From assembly GCF_028830055.1 (NCBI RefSeq), contig NZ_CP101655.1, positions 1,680,880 to 1,744,879 of the forward strand: a stretch of DNA of 64,000 nt, written 5' to 3'. Made by a program: the position numbers and the translations under genes. The notes beneath the pieces were generated by a model. It ran no database searches, was not told where the DNA came from, and worked only from the letters and a program-made list of their open reading frames with translations. The DNA is from Pseudomonas serboccidentalis (lineage in GTDB: Bacteria > Pseudomonadota > Gammaproteobacteria > Pseudomonadales > Pseudomonadaceae). Every line of letters starts with the position of its first letter. Position 1 is the stretch's first letter. Shown piece by piece: positions 36,212 to 45,892 of the stretch.

Positions 36212-37350
36212 GAGCGCAGTACCACGCCGCTGTCGTCTTCCCACCACACGTAGACGTTGTCGTCCCAGGTCGGACGCGCGCCACGGCGTTCGGCGTTGGC
36301 CATGAACGACTGGACGATCTTGCCGCCGGGCAATTCGACGTAGAACACCGAGTGGCCGCCGAGGTAGGCGATGTCATGCACCTTGCCTTCGGACCAGTTG
36401 TAGCGGGTCTCTGGCTTGATCGTGCTGACGAGCATTTTTTCCGGGCGGATCGCGTAGGTGATCGATTTGTCCTGCACCGAGGTGCTGACGCCGTGGCCGA
36501 CGTAGATCTTCTGCTGCAAGTCCGGGCTGTGGATGATCGCGTGACCTTCAAGGTCTTCCACCACGGTGCCGTCGAAGGCGTTCACGTTGCCGATGAATTC
36601 GCAGACCATACGGCTGACCGGCGCTTCATAGATGTCGACCGGGCTGCCGATCTGGGCGATCCAGCCCAGGTGCATGATCGCGATGCGCTCGGCCATGGTC
36701 ATGGCCTCTTCCTGGTCGTGGGTCACCATCACGCAGGTCACACCGACGCGCTCGATGATTTGCACCAGCTCGAGCTGCATTTGCGAACGCAGCTTTTTAT
36801 CCAGCGCACCCATCGGCTCGTCGAGCAGCAACAGTTTCGGACGTTTCGCCAGGGAGCGGGCGAGGGCCACGCGCTGACGCTGGCCGCCGGACAACTGATG
36901 GGGTTTGCGTCTGGCGTATTGGGTCATGTGCACCAGGCGCAGCATCTCTTCGACGCGGGCGTCGATTTCGCTGGCCGGCAAACGATCCTGCTTCAAGCCG
37001 AAGGCAATGTTCTGCGCCACCGTCATGTGCGGGAACAGCGCGTAGGACTGGAACATCATGTTGATCGGCCGCTCGTACGGCGGCATGTCGGTGATGTCCA
37101 CACCGTCGAGCAGAATCCGCCCTTCAGTCGGGCGCTCGAAACCGGCGAGCATGCGCAGCAGGGTCGATTTGCCCGAGCCGGAGCCGCCCAGCAGCGCGAA
37201 GATTTCGCCCTGATGGATCTCCAGGGACACATCGTCCACAGCGGTGGTTTCGTCGAACTTCTTGGTGACACGGTCGACTTTCACCAGAACCTTTTTCGGT
37301 TGCTGGTGGCCTTCTAGTGCCTTCCTGTAAGTGCTGGAGGCGTTTGCCAT
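36208..37350 (-). CDS. potG: Polyamine ABC transporter ATPase
   Basis: 380 residues. Walker A GGSGSGKST, signature LSGGQRQRVALARSLA, Walker B LLLLDEPMGALD, switch THDQEEAM, and a C-terminal TOBE domain. First gene of the operon, GGGAG before the ATG at 37350. Energises polyamine import with PotH, PotI and PotF. Divided from puuD by about 350 bp on the same strand. Confidence 0.95.
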   Translation of the reverse strand: MANASSTYRKALEGHQQPKKVLVKVDRVTKKFDETTAVDDVSLEIHQGEIFALLGGSGSGKSTLLRMLAGFERPTEGRILLDGVDITDMPPYERPINMMFQSYALFPHMTVAQNIAFGLKQDRLPASEIDARVEEMLRLVHMTQYARRKPHQLSGGQRQRVALARSLAKRPKLLLLDEPMGALDKKLRSQMQLELVQIIERVGVTCVMVTHDQEEAMTMAERIAIMHLGWIAQIGSPVDIYEAPVSRMVCEFIGNVNAFDGTVVEDLEGHAIIHSPDLQQKIYVGHGVSTSVQDKSITYAIRPEKMLVSTIKPETRYNWSEGKVHDIAYLGGHSVFYVELPGGKIVQSFMANAERRGARPTWDDNVYVWWEDDSGVVLRS

Positions 37351-37700
37351 GTGAAACTCCCAACAGGTTTCGTTCGCCTGGCCAATGTGGCCGGGCTTGA
37401 GTGGATTGCAAGCCAGGGAAACTGTCCTCGCCACACATGGCCCCTGTAGGCGCTGCCGAAGGCTGCGATCTTTTGATCTTGATCCTGAAAAACAAAATCA
37501 AAAGATCGCAGCCTTCGGCAGCTCCTACTGGGGATCGCATTTGCAGCGGGTTGCCCTGACCTGGTCGGCGCCGCCGTCCTGGCTGCCTGGGTCGTACTTG
37601 TTGTTATTACGGTTTGTTGTTTTCACGGATGACGGATGCGCACACGCGCAACCGCCGACCCCGTGGGGGCAGTAAACAGTGATGAAATCCTGGGGGGGGG
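37351..37700. promoter_or_regulatory. puuD-potG intergenic region
   Basis: Holds the class A repeat at 37442-37532 and a 170-bp stretch without a gene (AT-rich TTGTTGTTATTACGGTTTGTTG near 37597-37618), where the potG promoter could lie on the minus strand. No clear operator seen. Confidence 0.4.
37442..37532. repeat. REP class A inverted pair
   Basis: CCCTGTAGGCGCTGCCGAAGG ... CTTCGGCAGCTCCTACTGGGG. Confidence 0.9.
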
Positions 37701-38462
37701 TCAGCGCTTGTTGCGTCGCGCCGCCCGTTGCCGGCAAGCCTCACCGAACCCCTGAAAAATCTTCAGATAGTTCGGGTTGTCCAGCACTTGCCATTCCGGG
37801 TGCCATTGCACGCCGAGGGCAAAGGTCGGGCTGTGCTCGACCGAGATCGCCTCGATCAGGCCATCCGGCGCCACGGCTTCGGCGCGCAGGCCGGGGGCGA
37901 GGCGGTCGATGCCCTGACTGTGGATCGAGTTGACCTGGAACTCACCCGGCAACCCCAGCGTTTCGAACACACCGCCGCCGAGCACAGTGACCGCATGGGC
38001 CGGTGCGTACTGCACGGCCACGTCCGGGCTGTCGGCTTCACGGTGATCGAGCATGCCCGGCAACTCGTGCACTTTCTGGTGCAGGCTGCCGCCGAAGGCC
38101 ACGTTCATTTCCTGGAAGCCACGGCAGATGCCGAGTACCGGAACGCCCGCCGCAATGGCTGCACGCAATAGGGGAAGGGTGGTGGCGTCCCGCGCCGGAT
38201 CGTGATCCGTGCCGGGGGCGCTGGCCGGGCCTTGATAGTGGAAGGGTTCCACGTTCGAGGGCGAGCCGGTCAGCAGCAGACCGTCGAGTTGACCGAGCAG
38301 GTCTTCGATTTCAGTCAGGTTGCCAAGGGAAGGAATGACCACCGGCAACCCCAGCGCCGCAACGCTGACAGCGCGAACGTACTTGTCGCCGCTGATGTGG
38401 TAGGGGTGCAGGCCAATCTGTTTGACGCACGCAGTAACGCCGATCAATGGCTTGAATGCCAT
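37701..38462 (-). CDS. puuD: Gamma-glutamyl-gamma-aminobutyrate hydrolase
   Basis: 253 residues, class I glutamine-amidotransferase-like. GVPVLGICRGFQEMNVAFGG carries the nucleophile Cys; VNSIHSQGIDRL and GVQWHPEWQ supply His-x-Glu. Releases GABA from gamma-Glu-GABA, last step of the Puu pathway. Divergent from puuA. Confidence 0.92.
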   Translation of the reverse strand: MAFKPLIGVTACVKQIGLHPYHISGDKYVRAVSVAALGLPVVIPSLGNLTEIEDLLGQLDGLLLTGSPSNVEPFHYQGPASAPGTDHDPARDATTLPLLRAAIAAGVPVLGICRGFQEMNVAFGGSLHQKVHELPGMLDHREADSPDVAVQYAPAHAVTVLGGGVFETLGLPGEFQVNSIHSQGIDRLAPGLRAEAVAPDGLIEAISVEHSPTFALGVQWHPEWQVLDNPNYLKIFQGFGEACRQRAARRNKR

Positions 38463-38744
38463 TTTTATTCACCTCGAAGTTTGACACTTGAACGAGCTTT
38501 TCCGGAGCTTAGCCTCGTTGATTTTAATTAACAACTGCCATGTAAAAAATTCTAAACGCCGTTCATCATGTCTTCATGATTCCAGGCCTTGTGGCGCCTG
38601 CGTTGGCACGTAAGTGTTAAAAAAAGCCCGAAAAATAAACGCTGAACGGCCAGATGTTCGCTATTGACTTCACTTTGCCTTTCGGATTGACTGGCTCGGC
38701 GAAACAGCGGTGAACATAATAATTAACAGCTAAATAGGTGCATC
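38463..38744. promoter_or_regulatory. Divergent puuD/puuA promoter region
   Basis: 282 bp, AT-rich. AATTAACA occurs twice, at about 38526-38533 and 38721-38728, near the two gene starts: a candidate regulator (PuuR?) half-site, unproven. Confidence 0.4.
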
Positions 38745-40121
38745 ATGTCGGTCCCTCTGCGTGCCGTTCAACTCAACGAAGCAAACGCATTCCTTAAGAA
38801 ACATCCTGAGGTTTTGTACGTCGACCTTCTGATTGCGGATATGAACGGTGTGGTGCGCGGCAAGCGCATCGAACGCACCAGTCTTCATAAGGTTTACGAG
38901 AAAGGCATCAACCTGCCGGCCTCGCTTTTCGCCCTCGACATCAATGGCTCTACGGTGGAAAGCACCGGCCTGGGTCTGGACATCGGCGACGCCGACCGCA
39001 TCTGCTACCCGATCCCGGGCACCCTGAGCATCGAGCCGTGGCAGAAGCGTCCAACCGCACAGTTGCTGATGACCATGCACGAGATCGAGGGCGAGCCGTT
39101 CTTCGCTGACCCGCGTGAAGTGCTGGCCAACGTGGTGCGCAAGTTCGACGAACTGGGCCTGACCATCTGCGCCGCGTTCGAGCTGGAGTTCTACCTGATC
39201 GATCAGGACAACGTGAACGGCCGTCCGCAGTCGCCGCGTTCGCCGGTGTCCGGCAAGCGTCCGGTGTCGACTCAGGTGTACCTGATCGACGACCTCGACG
39301 AATACGTCGACTGCCTGCAAGACATCCTCGAAGGCGCGAAAGAGCAGGGCATCCCGGCTGACGCCATCGTCAAGGAAAGCGCCCCGGCGCAGTTCGAAGT
39401 CAACCTGCATCACGTCTCCGACCCGATCAAGGCGTGCGACTACGCAGTGCTGCTCAAGCGTCTGGTGAAGAACATCGCCTACGACCATGAGATGGATACC
39501 ACCTTCATGGCCAAGCCGTACCCGGGCCAGGCGGGCAACGGTCTGCACGTGCACATTTCGATCCTGGACAAAGAAGGCAACAACATCTTCGCCAGCGAGG
39601 ATCCCGAGCAGAACGCCGCGCTGCGACACGCGATCGGCGGTGTGCTGGAGACCCTGCCTGCGCAAATGGCCTTCCTCTGCCCGAACGTCAACTCGTACCG
39701 CCGTTTCGGCGCGCAGTTCTACGTACCGAACTCGCCGAGCTGGGGCATCGACAACCGCACCGTTGCGGTACGTGTGCCGACTGGTTCTGCCGACGCCGTG
39801 CGCATCGAGCACCGTGTCGCCGGTGCCGACGCCAACCCGTACCTGCTGATGGCTTCGGTACTGGCCGGTATTCACCACGGCCTGACCAACCAGATCGAGC
39901 CGGGCGCGCCCGTTGAAGGCAACAGCTACGAGCAGAACGAGCAGAGCCTGCCGAACAACCTGCGCGACGCACTGCGCGAGCTCGACGACAGCGAAGTCAT
40001 GGCCCGCTACATCGACCCGCTGTACATCGACGTGTTCGTCGCGTGCAAGGAAAGCGAGCTGGCCGAGTTCGAAAACTCGATCTCCGACCTTGAGTACAAC
40101 TGGTATCTGCATACGGTCTAA
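38745..40121 (+). CDS. puuA: Gamma-glutamylputrescine synthetase (glutamine synthetase family)
   Basis: 458 residues. VLYVDLLIADMNGVVRGK opens the GS beta-grasp; AAFELEFYLID, GNGLHVHISIL, NSYRRFGAQFYVPNSPSWGIDNR and VEHR-like IEHRVAGADANPYL are the catalytic GS segments. Ligates glutamate to putrescine (or another amine) with ATP, first step of the pathway. Followed by a repeat, then the dehydrogenase gene. A paralogue is at 59632. Confidence 0.92.
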   Translation: MSVPLRAVQLNEANAFLKKHPEVLYVDLLIADMNGVVRGKRIERTSLHKVYEKGINLPASLFALDINGSTVESTGLGLDIGDADRICYPIPGTLSIEPWQKRPTAQLLMTMHEIEGEPFFADPREVLANVVRKFDELGLTICAAFELEFYLIDQDNVNGRPQSPRSPVSGKRPVSTQVYLIDDLDEYVDCLQDILEGAKEQGIPADAIVKESAPAQFEVNLHHVSDPIKACDYAVLLKRLVKNIAYDHEMDTTFMAKPYPGQAGNGLHVHISILDKEGNNIFASEDPEQNAALRHAIGGVLETLPAQMAFLCPNVNSYRRFGAQFYVPNSPSWGIDNRTVAVRVPTGSADAVRIEHRVAGADANPYLLMASVLAGIHHGLTNQIEPGAPVEGNSYEQNEQSLPNNLRDALRELDDSEVMARYIDPLYIDVFVACKESELAEFENSISDLEYNWYLHTV

Positions 40122-40137
40122 AAGGCCACCGCACACC

Positions 40138-40228
40138 CTGTAGGAACTGCCGAAGGCTGCGATCTTTTGACTTTGTTTTTTTGCAAATCAAGGTCAAAAG
40201 ATCGCAGCCTGCGGCAGCTCCTACAGGG
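40138..40228. repeat. REP class A inverted pair
   Basis: CTGTAGGAACTGCCGAAGGC ... GATCGCAGCCTGCGGCAGCTCCTACAGG, inside the puuA-puuC gap. Confidence 0.9.
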
Positions 40229-40298
40229 GGGCGGGTTATCAGATTTTGATTGACGGGTATTCGCTCGTCACCCAATTCCCCCTTGTCGAGCCCCAACC

Positions 40299-41789
40299 AT
40301 GACCATCACCCGCAACGACTGGGAACAACGCTTCCAGTCCCTGAGCATCGAATCCCGCGCCTTTATCAACGGTGAATACCGCCCGGCGATCAGCGGCGCC
40401 ACCTTTGAATGCCTGAGCCCCGTCGACGGCCGTTTCCTCGCCTCCGTGGCCAGCACCGATGAAGCCGACGCCAACCTCGCCGTCGAAGTCGCACGCCAAT
40501 CCTTCAACTCCGGCGTGTGGGCCAACAAGGCCCCGGCCGAGCGCAAGCGCATCCTGATTCGCTTCGCCGATCTGATCCTGCAACACCAGGAAGAACTGGC
40601 GCTGCTGGAAACCCTCGACATGGGCAAACCGATCAGCGACTCGATGAGCATCGACATCCCGGCGACCGCCAACGCGATCCGCTGGAGCGCCGAAGCCATC
40701 GACAAGATCTACGACGAAGTCGCCGCCACCCCGCACGACCAACTCGGCCTGGTAACCCGCGAACCGTCCGGTGTGGTCGCCGCCATCGTGCCGTGGAACT
40801 TTCCGTTGATCATGGCCAGCTGGAAATTCGCCCCAGCGTTGGCGGCGGGCAACTCGTTCATCCTCAAGCCTTCGGAAAAGTCGCCACTGACCGCGATTCG
40901 CATCGCGCAGCTTGGGCTGGAGGCGGGCATTCCGAAAGGCGTGTTCAACGTTCTGCCGGGCTTCGGTCACACCGTCGGCAAGGCGTTGGCGCTGCACATG
41001 GACGTCGACGTGCTGGCCTTCACCGGCTCCACGGCGATTGCCAAGCAACTGATGATTTATGCCGGGCAAAGCAACATGAAACGCGTCTGGCTCGAAGCCG
41101 GTGGCAAGAGCCCGAACGTGGTGTTTGCCGACGCCCCGGACTTGCGCGCGGCAGCCCAGGCAGCAGCCGGCGCCATTGCCTTCAACCAAGGCGAAGTGTG
41201 CACCGCCGGTTCGCGTCTGCTGGTGGAGCGTTCGATCCGCGAGCAATTCATTCCGCTGCTGGTGGAAGCGCTGCAAGCGTGGAAACCGGGGCATGCCCTC
41301 GACCCGGCGACCACCGTCGGCGCCGTGGTCGATCAGCGTCAACTGGACAATGTGCTGCGTTACATCAGCATCGGCCGCGAGCAGGGCGCCGAGCTGATTG
41401 CCGGCGGCCAGCGCACCCTCGAAGAAACCGGTGGCCTCTATGTGCAACCGGCGATCTTCGACGGCGTGACCAATGCGATGACCATCGCCCGCGAAGAAAT
41501 CTTCGGCCCGGTGCTGTCGCTGATCACCTTCGACACCGTTGAGGAAGCGCTGCAGATCGCCAACGACAGCATCTTCGGCCTCGCTGCCGGTGTCTGGACC
41601 AGCAACCTGAGCAAGGCGCACACCTTCGCCCGTGGCTTGCGGGCCGGCAGCGTGTGGGTCAACCAGTACGACGGCGGCGACATGACCGCCCCGTTCGGTG
41701 GCTTCAAGCAGTCGGGTAACGGTCGCGACAAATCGCTGCATGCGTTCGACAAGTACACCGAGCTGAAAGCGACCTGGATCAAGCTCTAA
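40299..41789 (+). CDS. puuC: Aldehyde dehydrogenase (gamma-glutamyl-aminobutyraldehyde type)
   Basis: 496 residues. NAD(P)-binding FTGSTAIAKQL, catalytic Glu in LEAGGKSPNVVF, catalytic Cys in FNQGEVCTAGSRLL, substrate-site EEIFGPVLS. VPWNFPLIMASWKFAPALAAGN is typical of ALDHs. Oxidises gamma-Glu-GABAld to gamma-Glu-GABA in the PuuABCD route; close to KauB of Pseudomonas, which also takes other aminoaldehydes. Confidence 0.92.
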   Translation: MTITRNDWEQRFQSLSIESRAFINGEYRPAISGATFECLSPVDGRFLASVASTDEADANLAVEVARQSFNSGVWANKAPAERKRILIRFADLILQHQEELALLETLDMGKPISDSMSIDIPATANAIRWSAEAIDKIYDEVAATPHDQLGLVTREPSGVVAAIVPWNFPLIMASWKFAPALAAGNSFILKPSEKSPLTAIRIAQLGLEAGIPKGVFNVLPGFGHTVGKALALHMDVDVLAFTGSTAIAKQLMIYAGQSNMKRVWLEAGGKSPNVVFADAPDLRAAAQAAAGAIAFNQGEVCTAGSRLLVERSIREQFIPLLVEALQAWKPGHALDPATTVGAVVDQRQLDNVLRYISIGREQGAELIAGGQRTLEETGGLYVQPAIFDGVTNAMTIAREEIFGPVLSLITFDTVEEALQIANDSIFGLAAGVWTSNLSKAHTFARGLRAGSVWVNQYDGGDMTAPFGGFKQSGNGRDKSLHAFDKYTELKATWIKL

Positions 41790-41841
41790 CTCTTATACAA
41801 CGGTGGTCGCCCTGAATCGGCGACCCTCGGAGAACAATAAA

Positions 41842-43125
41842 ATGAAACAGCAACACGTCAACAGCTACTACGCCGCCACCCGCAACGAAGTCATCGACTT
41901 CCCGGTGCTTGAAGAATCGGTCGAATGCGATGTCTGCATCATCGGCGCCGGCTACACCGGTCTGTCCTCGGCGCTTTTCCTGAGCGAAGCCGGCTACAAA
42001 GTGACGGTGCTCGAAGCGGCGAAAGTCGGCTACGGCGCCAGCGGCCGCAATGGCGGGCAATTGGTCAACTCCTACAGCCGCGACGTCGATGTGATCGAAG
42101 AGCGCTACGGCGACAAGACCGCAGAAATCCTCGGCAGCATGATCTTCGAAGGCGCCGACATCATTCGTTCGCGCATCAAGGAATACGACATCAAATGCGA
42201 CTACCGCCCGGGCGGCATCTTCGCAGCGATGAACAAGAAACAACTCAATGGCCTGGCCGAGCAGAAGCGCAGTTGGGAACGTTACGGCAACAAAAATCTG
42301 AAGATGCTCGATGCTGCTGACATCCGTCGTGAAGTCGGCTCCGACGCCTACGTTGGCGGCATGCTGGACATGCAGGGCGGTCACGTTCACCCGCTGAACC
42401 TGGCGCTCGGTGAGGCCGCGGCCATCGTGAGCCGGGGCGGCAAGATCTACGAGCAATCGGCGGCCGTGGAAATCAAATACGGCGAGCCCAACGTCGTGCG
42501 GACCGCCAAAGGCCAGGTGCGCGCCAAGTACCTGCTGATCGCTGGCAACGCCTACCTGCCGCAAGGTCTGGACAACCGCGTGACCGCGAAAAGCATGCCG
42601 TGCGGCTCACAGATCTGCGTCACCGAACCGCTGACCGAGAAGCAGGCGCGCAGCCTGATCACCAACAACTACTGCGTCGAAGACTGCAACTACCTGCTCG
42701 ACTACTACCGCCTGACGGCCGACAACCGTTTGCTGTACGGCGGCGGCGTGGTCTACGGCGCGCGGGAGCCGGACGACATCGAGCAACTGATCCGCCCGAA
42801 GATCCTCAAGACCTTCCCGCAGCTCAAGGACGTGAAAATCGACTACCGCTGGACCGGCAACTTCCTGCTGACCATGTCGCGCATGCCGCAATTTGGCCGC
42901 ATCGAGAAAAACGCCTACTACATGCAGGGCTACAGCGGCCACGGCGTCACCTGCTCGCACCTGGCCGGCAAACTGATCTCGGAAATGATCCGCGGCGACG
43001 CCGAACGCTTCGATGCCTTCGCCTCGCTACCGCACATGCCCATGATCGGCGGCCGCACCTTCTCCGCCCCATTGACCGCCCTCGGCGCCGTCTACTACTC
43101 GCTGCGCGACCGTTTCGGCATCTAG
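41842..43125 (+). CDS. puuB: Gamma-glutamylputrescine oxidoreductase (FAD)
   Basis: 427 residues of the DAO family. Rossmann motif CDVCIIGAGYTGLSSALFLSEAG, then GYGASGRNGGQL, and C-terminal GYSGHGVTCSHLAGKLISEM. Oxidises gamma-glutamylputrescine to the aldehyde used by PuuC, releasing ammonia and H2O2. Start chosen at ATG 41842 with GGAG nine bases upstream. A paralogue lies at 58199. Confidence 0.92.
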   Translation: MKQQHVNSYYAATRNEVIDFPVLEESVECDVCIIGAGYTGLSSALFLSEAGYKVTVLEAAKVGYGASGRNGGQLVNSYSRDVDVIEERYGDKTAEILGSMIFEGADIIRSRIKEYDIKCDYRPGGIFAAMNKKQLNGLAEQKRSWERYGNKNLKMLDAADIRREVGSDAYVGGMLDMQGGHVHPLNLALGEAAAIVSRGGKIYEQSAAVEIKYGEPNVVRTAKGQVRAKYLLIAGNAYLPQGLDNRVTAKSMPCGSQICVTEPLTEKQARSLITNNYCVEDCNYLLDYYRLTADNRLLYGGGVVYGAREPDDIEQLIRPKILKTFPQLKDVKIDYRWTGNFLLTMSRMPQFGRIEKNAYYMQGYSGHGVTCSHLAGKLISEMIRGDAERFDAFASLPHMPMIGGRTFSAPLTALGAVYYSLRDRFGI

Positions 43126-43133
43126 CTTACCTC

Positions 43134-43168
43134 CCCGGCGGCGGCTCCCAGGACCCCGCCGGTTTTTT
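43134..43168 (+). terminator. Terminator after puuB
   Basis: CCGGCGG / CCGCCGG stem followed by six T. Confidence 0.8.
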
Positions 43169-43195
43169 ACCTGCCTGAAACACCACAGATCAAAT

Positions 43196-43286
43196 TGTAG
43201 GAGTGAGCCTGCTCGCGAAGGCGGTCTTTCAGTCAAAAAACATGTTGAATGTGCCACCGAATCGCGAGCAGGCTCACTCCTACAGG
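43196..43286. repeat. REP class B inverted pair
   Basis: TTGTAGGAGTGAGCCTGCTCGCGA ... TCGCGAGCAGGCTCACTCCTACAG. Confidence 0.9.
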
Positions 43287-43474
43287 TCCGTATTTCCAAG
43301 GCTAGAAGGACTTTTATCCCACCGCCCATCGAACCTGCTGAGCAACACCACCAAACGTGATTTAATAGCCGCCTTTCACGGTTCCGGGACACGGGAGCAA
43401 CGTGATCCGCGCCCTCGGCGCGTCACCCGCCACCCACCCCCATCGCCCTTAAGTCGTTCTCACATAAGGCAGTC

Positions 43475-44023
43475 ATGGATACGGGTTCTCGACTCAAACT
43501 AGTACGCGAAAGCTACAAACTGTCCCAGCGCGAGCTGGCCCGGCGTAGCGGCGTGACCAATGCCACCATCTCCCTGATCGAACAGAATCGTGTCAGTCCT
43601 TCCGTCAGCTCCCTGAAAAAGCTGCTCGAAGGCATCCCGATGTCCCTGGCCGACTTCTTCACCTTCGACCAGCCCCCGCGCGAACACCAATACGTGTTCC
43701 GCGCCAACGAACAGCCCGACCTCGGCCGCCACGGCCTGCGCCTGCTGCTGATCGGCGCCTCCGTCCCAAGCCGCCAGATGCGCCTGCTGCGCGAGCAATA
43801 CGCGCCAGGCGCGAGCTCCGGGGAAGAGCCGATTGTTCACTCGGAAGGTGAAGAGTGTGGGTTGGTGACGCGCGGCACCGTGGAGTTGACGGTGGATGGG
43901 TCGGTGAGTGTGTTGAATGCGGGGGATGGGTATTACTTTCCTACGACGTTGCCGCATAAGTTCCGGAACATTGGGGCGGATGAGGCTGAGATTATTAGTG
44001 CGAATACGCCGGCGAATTTTTGA
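43475..44023 (+). CDS. puuR: XRE-cupin regulator of polyamine catabolism
   Basis: 182 residues. N-terminal HTH (SQRELARRSGVTNATISLIEQNRVSPSVSSLKKLLEG) and C-terminal cupin sensor (CGLVTRGTVELTVDGSVSVLNAGDGYYFPTTLPHKFRN). The domain order and place beside puuCB match PuuR, the putrescine-responsive repressor. Its 3' part is duplicated as a broken copy at 44656-45017. Confidence 0.92.
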   Translation: MDTGSRLKLVRESYKLSQRELARRSGVTNATISLIEQNRVSPSVSSLKKLLEGIPMSLADFFTFDQPPREHQYVFRANEQPDLGRHGLRLLLIGASVPSRQMRLLREQYAPGASSGEEPIVHSEGEECGLVTRGTVELTVDGSVSVLNAGDGYYFPTTLPHKFRNIGADEAEIISANTPANF

Positions 44024-44242
44024 ATTGTTTGTGACCTCTGATTTGTATGCTTCCAATTTTTTCTTGGGCATTAGCTTTGTAACGATGTTGCAGTATTTCT
44101 GGGAAAGTTGACGAGAGGGAGCTCTGGTGATTTGAGTTTTTAGTACTGGTCAGGGACTATCAGTTGAGTTGATCGGCCCCTGACCAAGGTTTCCTCTACA
44201 ATGCAGTAGTTTTTATATGGTGTTTGGTTTATAGAGTACTGC

Positions 44243-44470
44243 TCATAGCGTCATATTCGGATGTTGGCCATGATGTTCTTTTCGCCATTCTAATTCCTTT
44301 GGTGTAAGAGGACGATAGTCGTAAGTGATTTTTGCGGTTTTTGTCTGGGGTTGAAGTGCTATTTTTTGTATGATTAGAAACTTATCATCCTCGACCAGTT
44401 TGAGAACGGCGGCTCTTTCTGCGGCCTCTTCGGTCATTTTTACTCCTGTCATGTCAATTTCGCGTTCCAT
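44243..44470 (-). CDS. Small hypothetical protein, 75 residues
   Basis: MEREIDMTGVKMTEEAAERAAVLKLVEDD..., then KFLIIQKIALQ and a charged C-terminus (ELEWRKEHHGQHPNM). AAGGA nine bases before the ATG. AT-rich, inserted between puuR and its decayed copy. No family recognised. Confidence 0.65.
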   Translation of the reverse strand: MEREIDMTGVKMTEEAAERAAVLKLVEDDKFLIIQKIALQPQTKTAKITYDYRPLTPKELEWRKEHHGQHPNMTL

Positions 44471-44655
44471 GATTTATTCCTTTTGATAGTTGCTACGTCA
44501 TTGTGACGAGCTAATTACATGATCTTGCGCTAGGGTCATGCTTTCAACTGTCATATATGACAGTTTAATATATAAATTTGGAATTGATTCTGGGTTGCAT
44601 ATATTTTTTTGTTTGCGGTGTTAACACGAAAAAGTGACAGATTTATTTGAGTAGG

Positions 44656-45017
44656 TCCGAAAAAGCTGCTCGAACATCGTCCCGATGTCCTGACCACTTT
44701 TTCACCTTCGACCAGCCCCCACGCGAACTCCAATACGTGTTCCGCGTCAACGAACAACCTGACCTCGGCTGCCACGGGCTGCGCCTGCTGCTGATCAGCG
44801 CCTCGGTGCCGAGCCGCCAGATGCGCTTGCTGCAGGATCAATACGCGCCGGTGCCAGTTCGGGGGAAAAGCCGATTGTGCATGCGGAAGGTGGGGAGTGT
44901 GGGCTTGTTACGCGGGGGATGGGTATTACTTTCCGACGACGCTGCCGCATAAGTTCCGGAACATTGGGGCGGATGAGGCTGAGATTATTAGTGCGAATAC
45001 GCCGGCTAACTTCTGAT
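44656..45017 (+). pseudogene. Decayed partial duplicate of puuR
   Basis: Aligns to the puuR region 43612-44023: AAAAAGCTGCTCGAA, CACCTTCGACCAGCCCCC, AGCCGCCAGATGCGC and others are shared. The last 55 or so bases are virtually identical. The HTH-coding 5' part is missing, several small deletions shift frame in the first third, and about 45 bases are lost from the cupin middle. Not expected to make a functional protein. Confidence 0.9.
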
Positions 45018-45050
45018 TGGTGCTTCACGTAAGCCCATGCGCTGCAAACA

Positions 45051-45084
45051 AATCCGACGCCTTTTTAAGGTGTCGGATTTTTTT
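45051..45084 (+). terminator. Intrinsic terminator
   Basis: AATCCGACGCC / GGTGTCGGATT stem followed by six or seven T, just after the puuR remnant. Confidence 0.85.
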
Positions 45085-45256
45085 GAGTGGCGGAAAAATT
45101 TGTAGGGTTGATGGTTTTCATTCGTACGAAAATTCTGAATGAGTGCGTGATGATGCAAAGTTAATGGCGTTATGATTTTTCTGACATGTTTAGATTGCTT
45201 GGTGATTCGATTTTTTCGAGGCTAAGGAGTGCTGGAGAATTATGAGTGTTCGGTAA

Positions 45257-45409
45257 ATGTGCGTTGTCATTGGTTTTTTCTTTGCGGCTTTTGCGCTTTG
45301 TGTGCTCTATATCATGTTGCTTGTTCTTTTGTTTGACAGGTTTTTTCCGTTTGGTGAGATTGCAGTGCAGGCCTTTTTGAGCACGTTTTCGCTCGCGTAC
45401 TCGGCTTGA
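45257..45409 (+). CDS. Possible 50-residue membrane peptide
   Basis: MCVVIGFFFAAFALCVLYIMLLVLLF is one strong transmembrane helix, then a short polar part ending SLAYSA. No clear Shine-Dalgarno and low GC, so it may be a remnant. It precedes the next membrane-protein gene by 35 bp. Confidence 0.35.
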   Translation: MCVVIGFFFAAFALCVLYIMLLVLLFDRFFPFGEIAVQAFLSTFSLAYSA

Positions 45410-45444
45410 TTGTGTTGATGGTTTTCATGCTCTGGAATTGAATT

Positions 45445-45876
45445 ATGAGATTAGATGATCTTCGATATTACTTTAGTGTTTCAGGGTTGGTAGTCGCGTC
45501 TGCTGGATTTTATGCAATGGTTTTCATGGGCGGTATGCGCGAGTTATTTGGAATCGACGAGTCGATATTCTGGATTTTATTCTGGATTACTTTTTTGTTT
45601 TTCGCGTTTTTTGGACTTGTTTACTATGTTCCTCGTCTTCGTAATGTGCTCTCTGGAGAAAGGATTGAAGAAAAGCACTATGGTTTTAAAGGCGCATGGG
45701 TAGAGATAGTCATTGTGTCTATAACTGCGGCCGCTATTTTTGCTCCTTTTCTATTGGAGTTTGATTTTTTTAGTGATGTGTCGTACTGGGTTATGGCGTT
45801 TTTCTTGTTTTTTTTGTTTCTTGGATTATTTTGTTACTTGAGTTTTTTTCAACGTTCGTTTCGCTCTCGCCGTTGA
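45445..45876 (+). CDS. Four-helix membrane protein, candidate immunity protein
   Basis: 143 residues, four predicted helices (near residues 8-28, 40-62, 85-105 and 112-135), with a charged cytoplasmic or periplasmic loop (RNVLSGERIEEKHYGFKGA). AT-rich. It converges on the DUF4225-type gene, 16 bp between stops. Immunity to that effector is a positional inference only; immunity genes usually share the effector's strand. Confidence 0.65.
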   Translation: MRLDDLRYYFSVSGLVVASAGFYAMVFMGGMRELFGIDESIFWILFWITFLFFAFFGLVYYVPRLRNVLSGERIEEKHYGFKGAWVEIVIVSITAAAIFAPFLLEFDFFSDVSYWVMAFFLFFLFLGLFCYLSFFQRSFRSRR

Positions 45877-45892
45877 CGGACTCGGTATGTGA

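Noticed and set aside
37351..37700. tRNA or small RNA in the puuD-potG gap
   Set aside because: The only stable fold is the REP pair; no cloverleaf or orphan promoter-terminator unit was seen.
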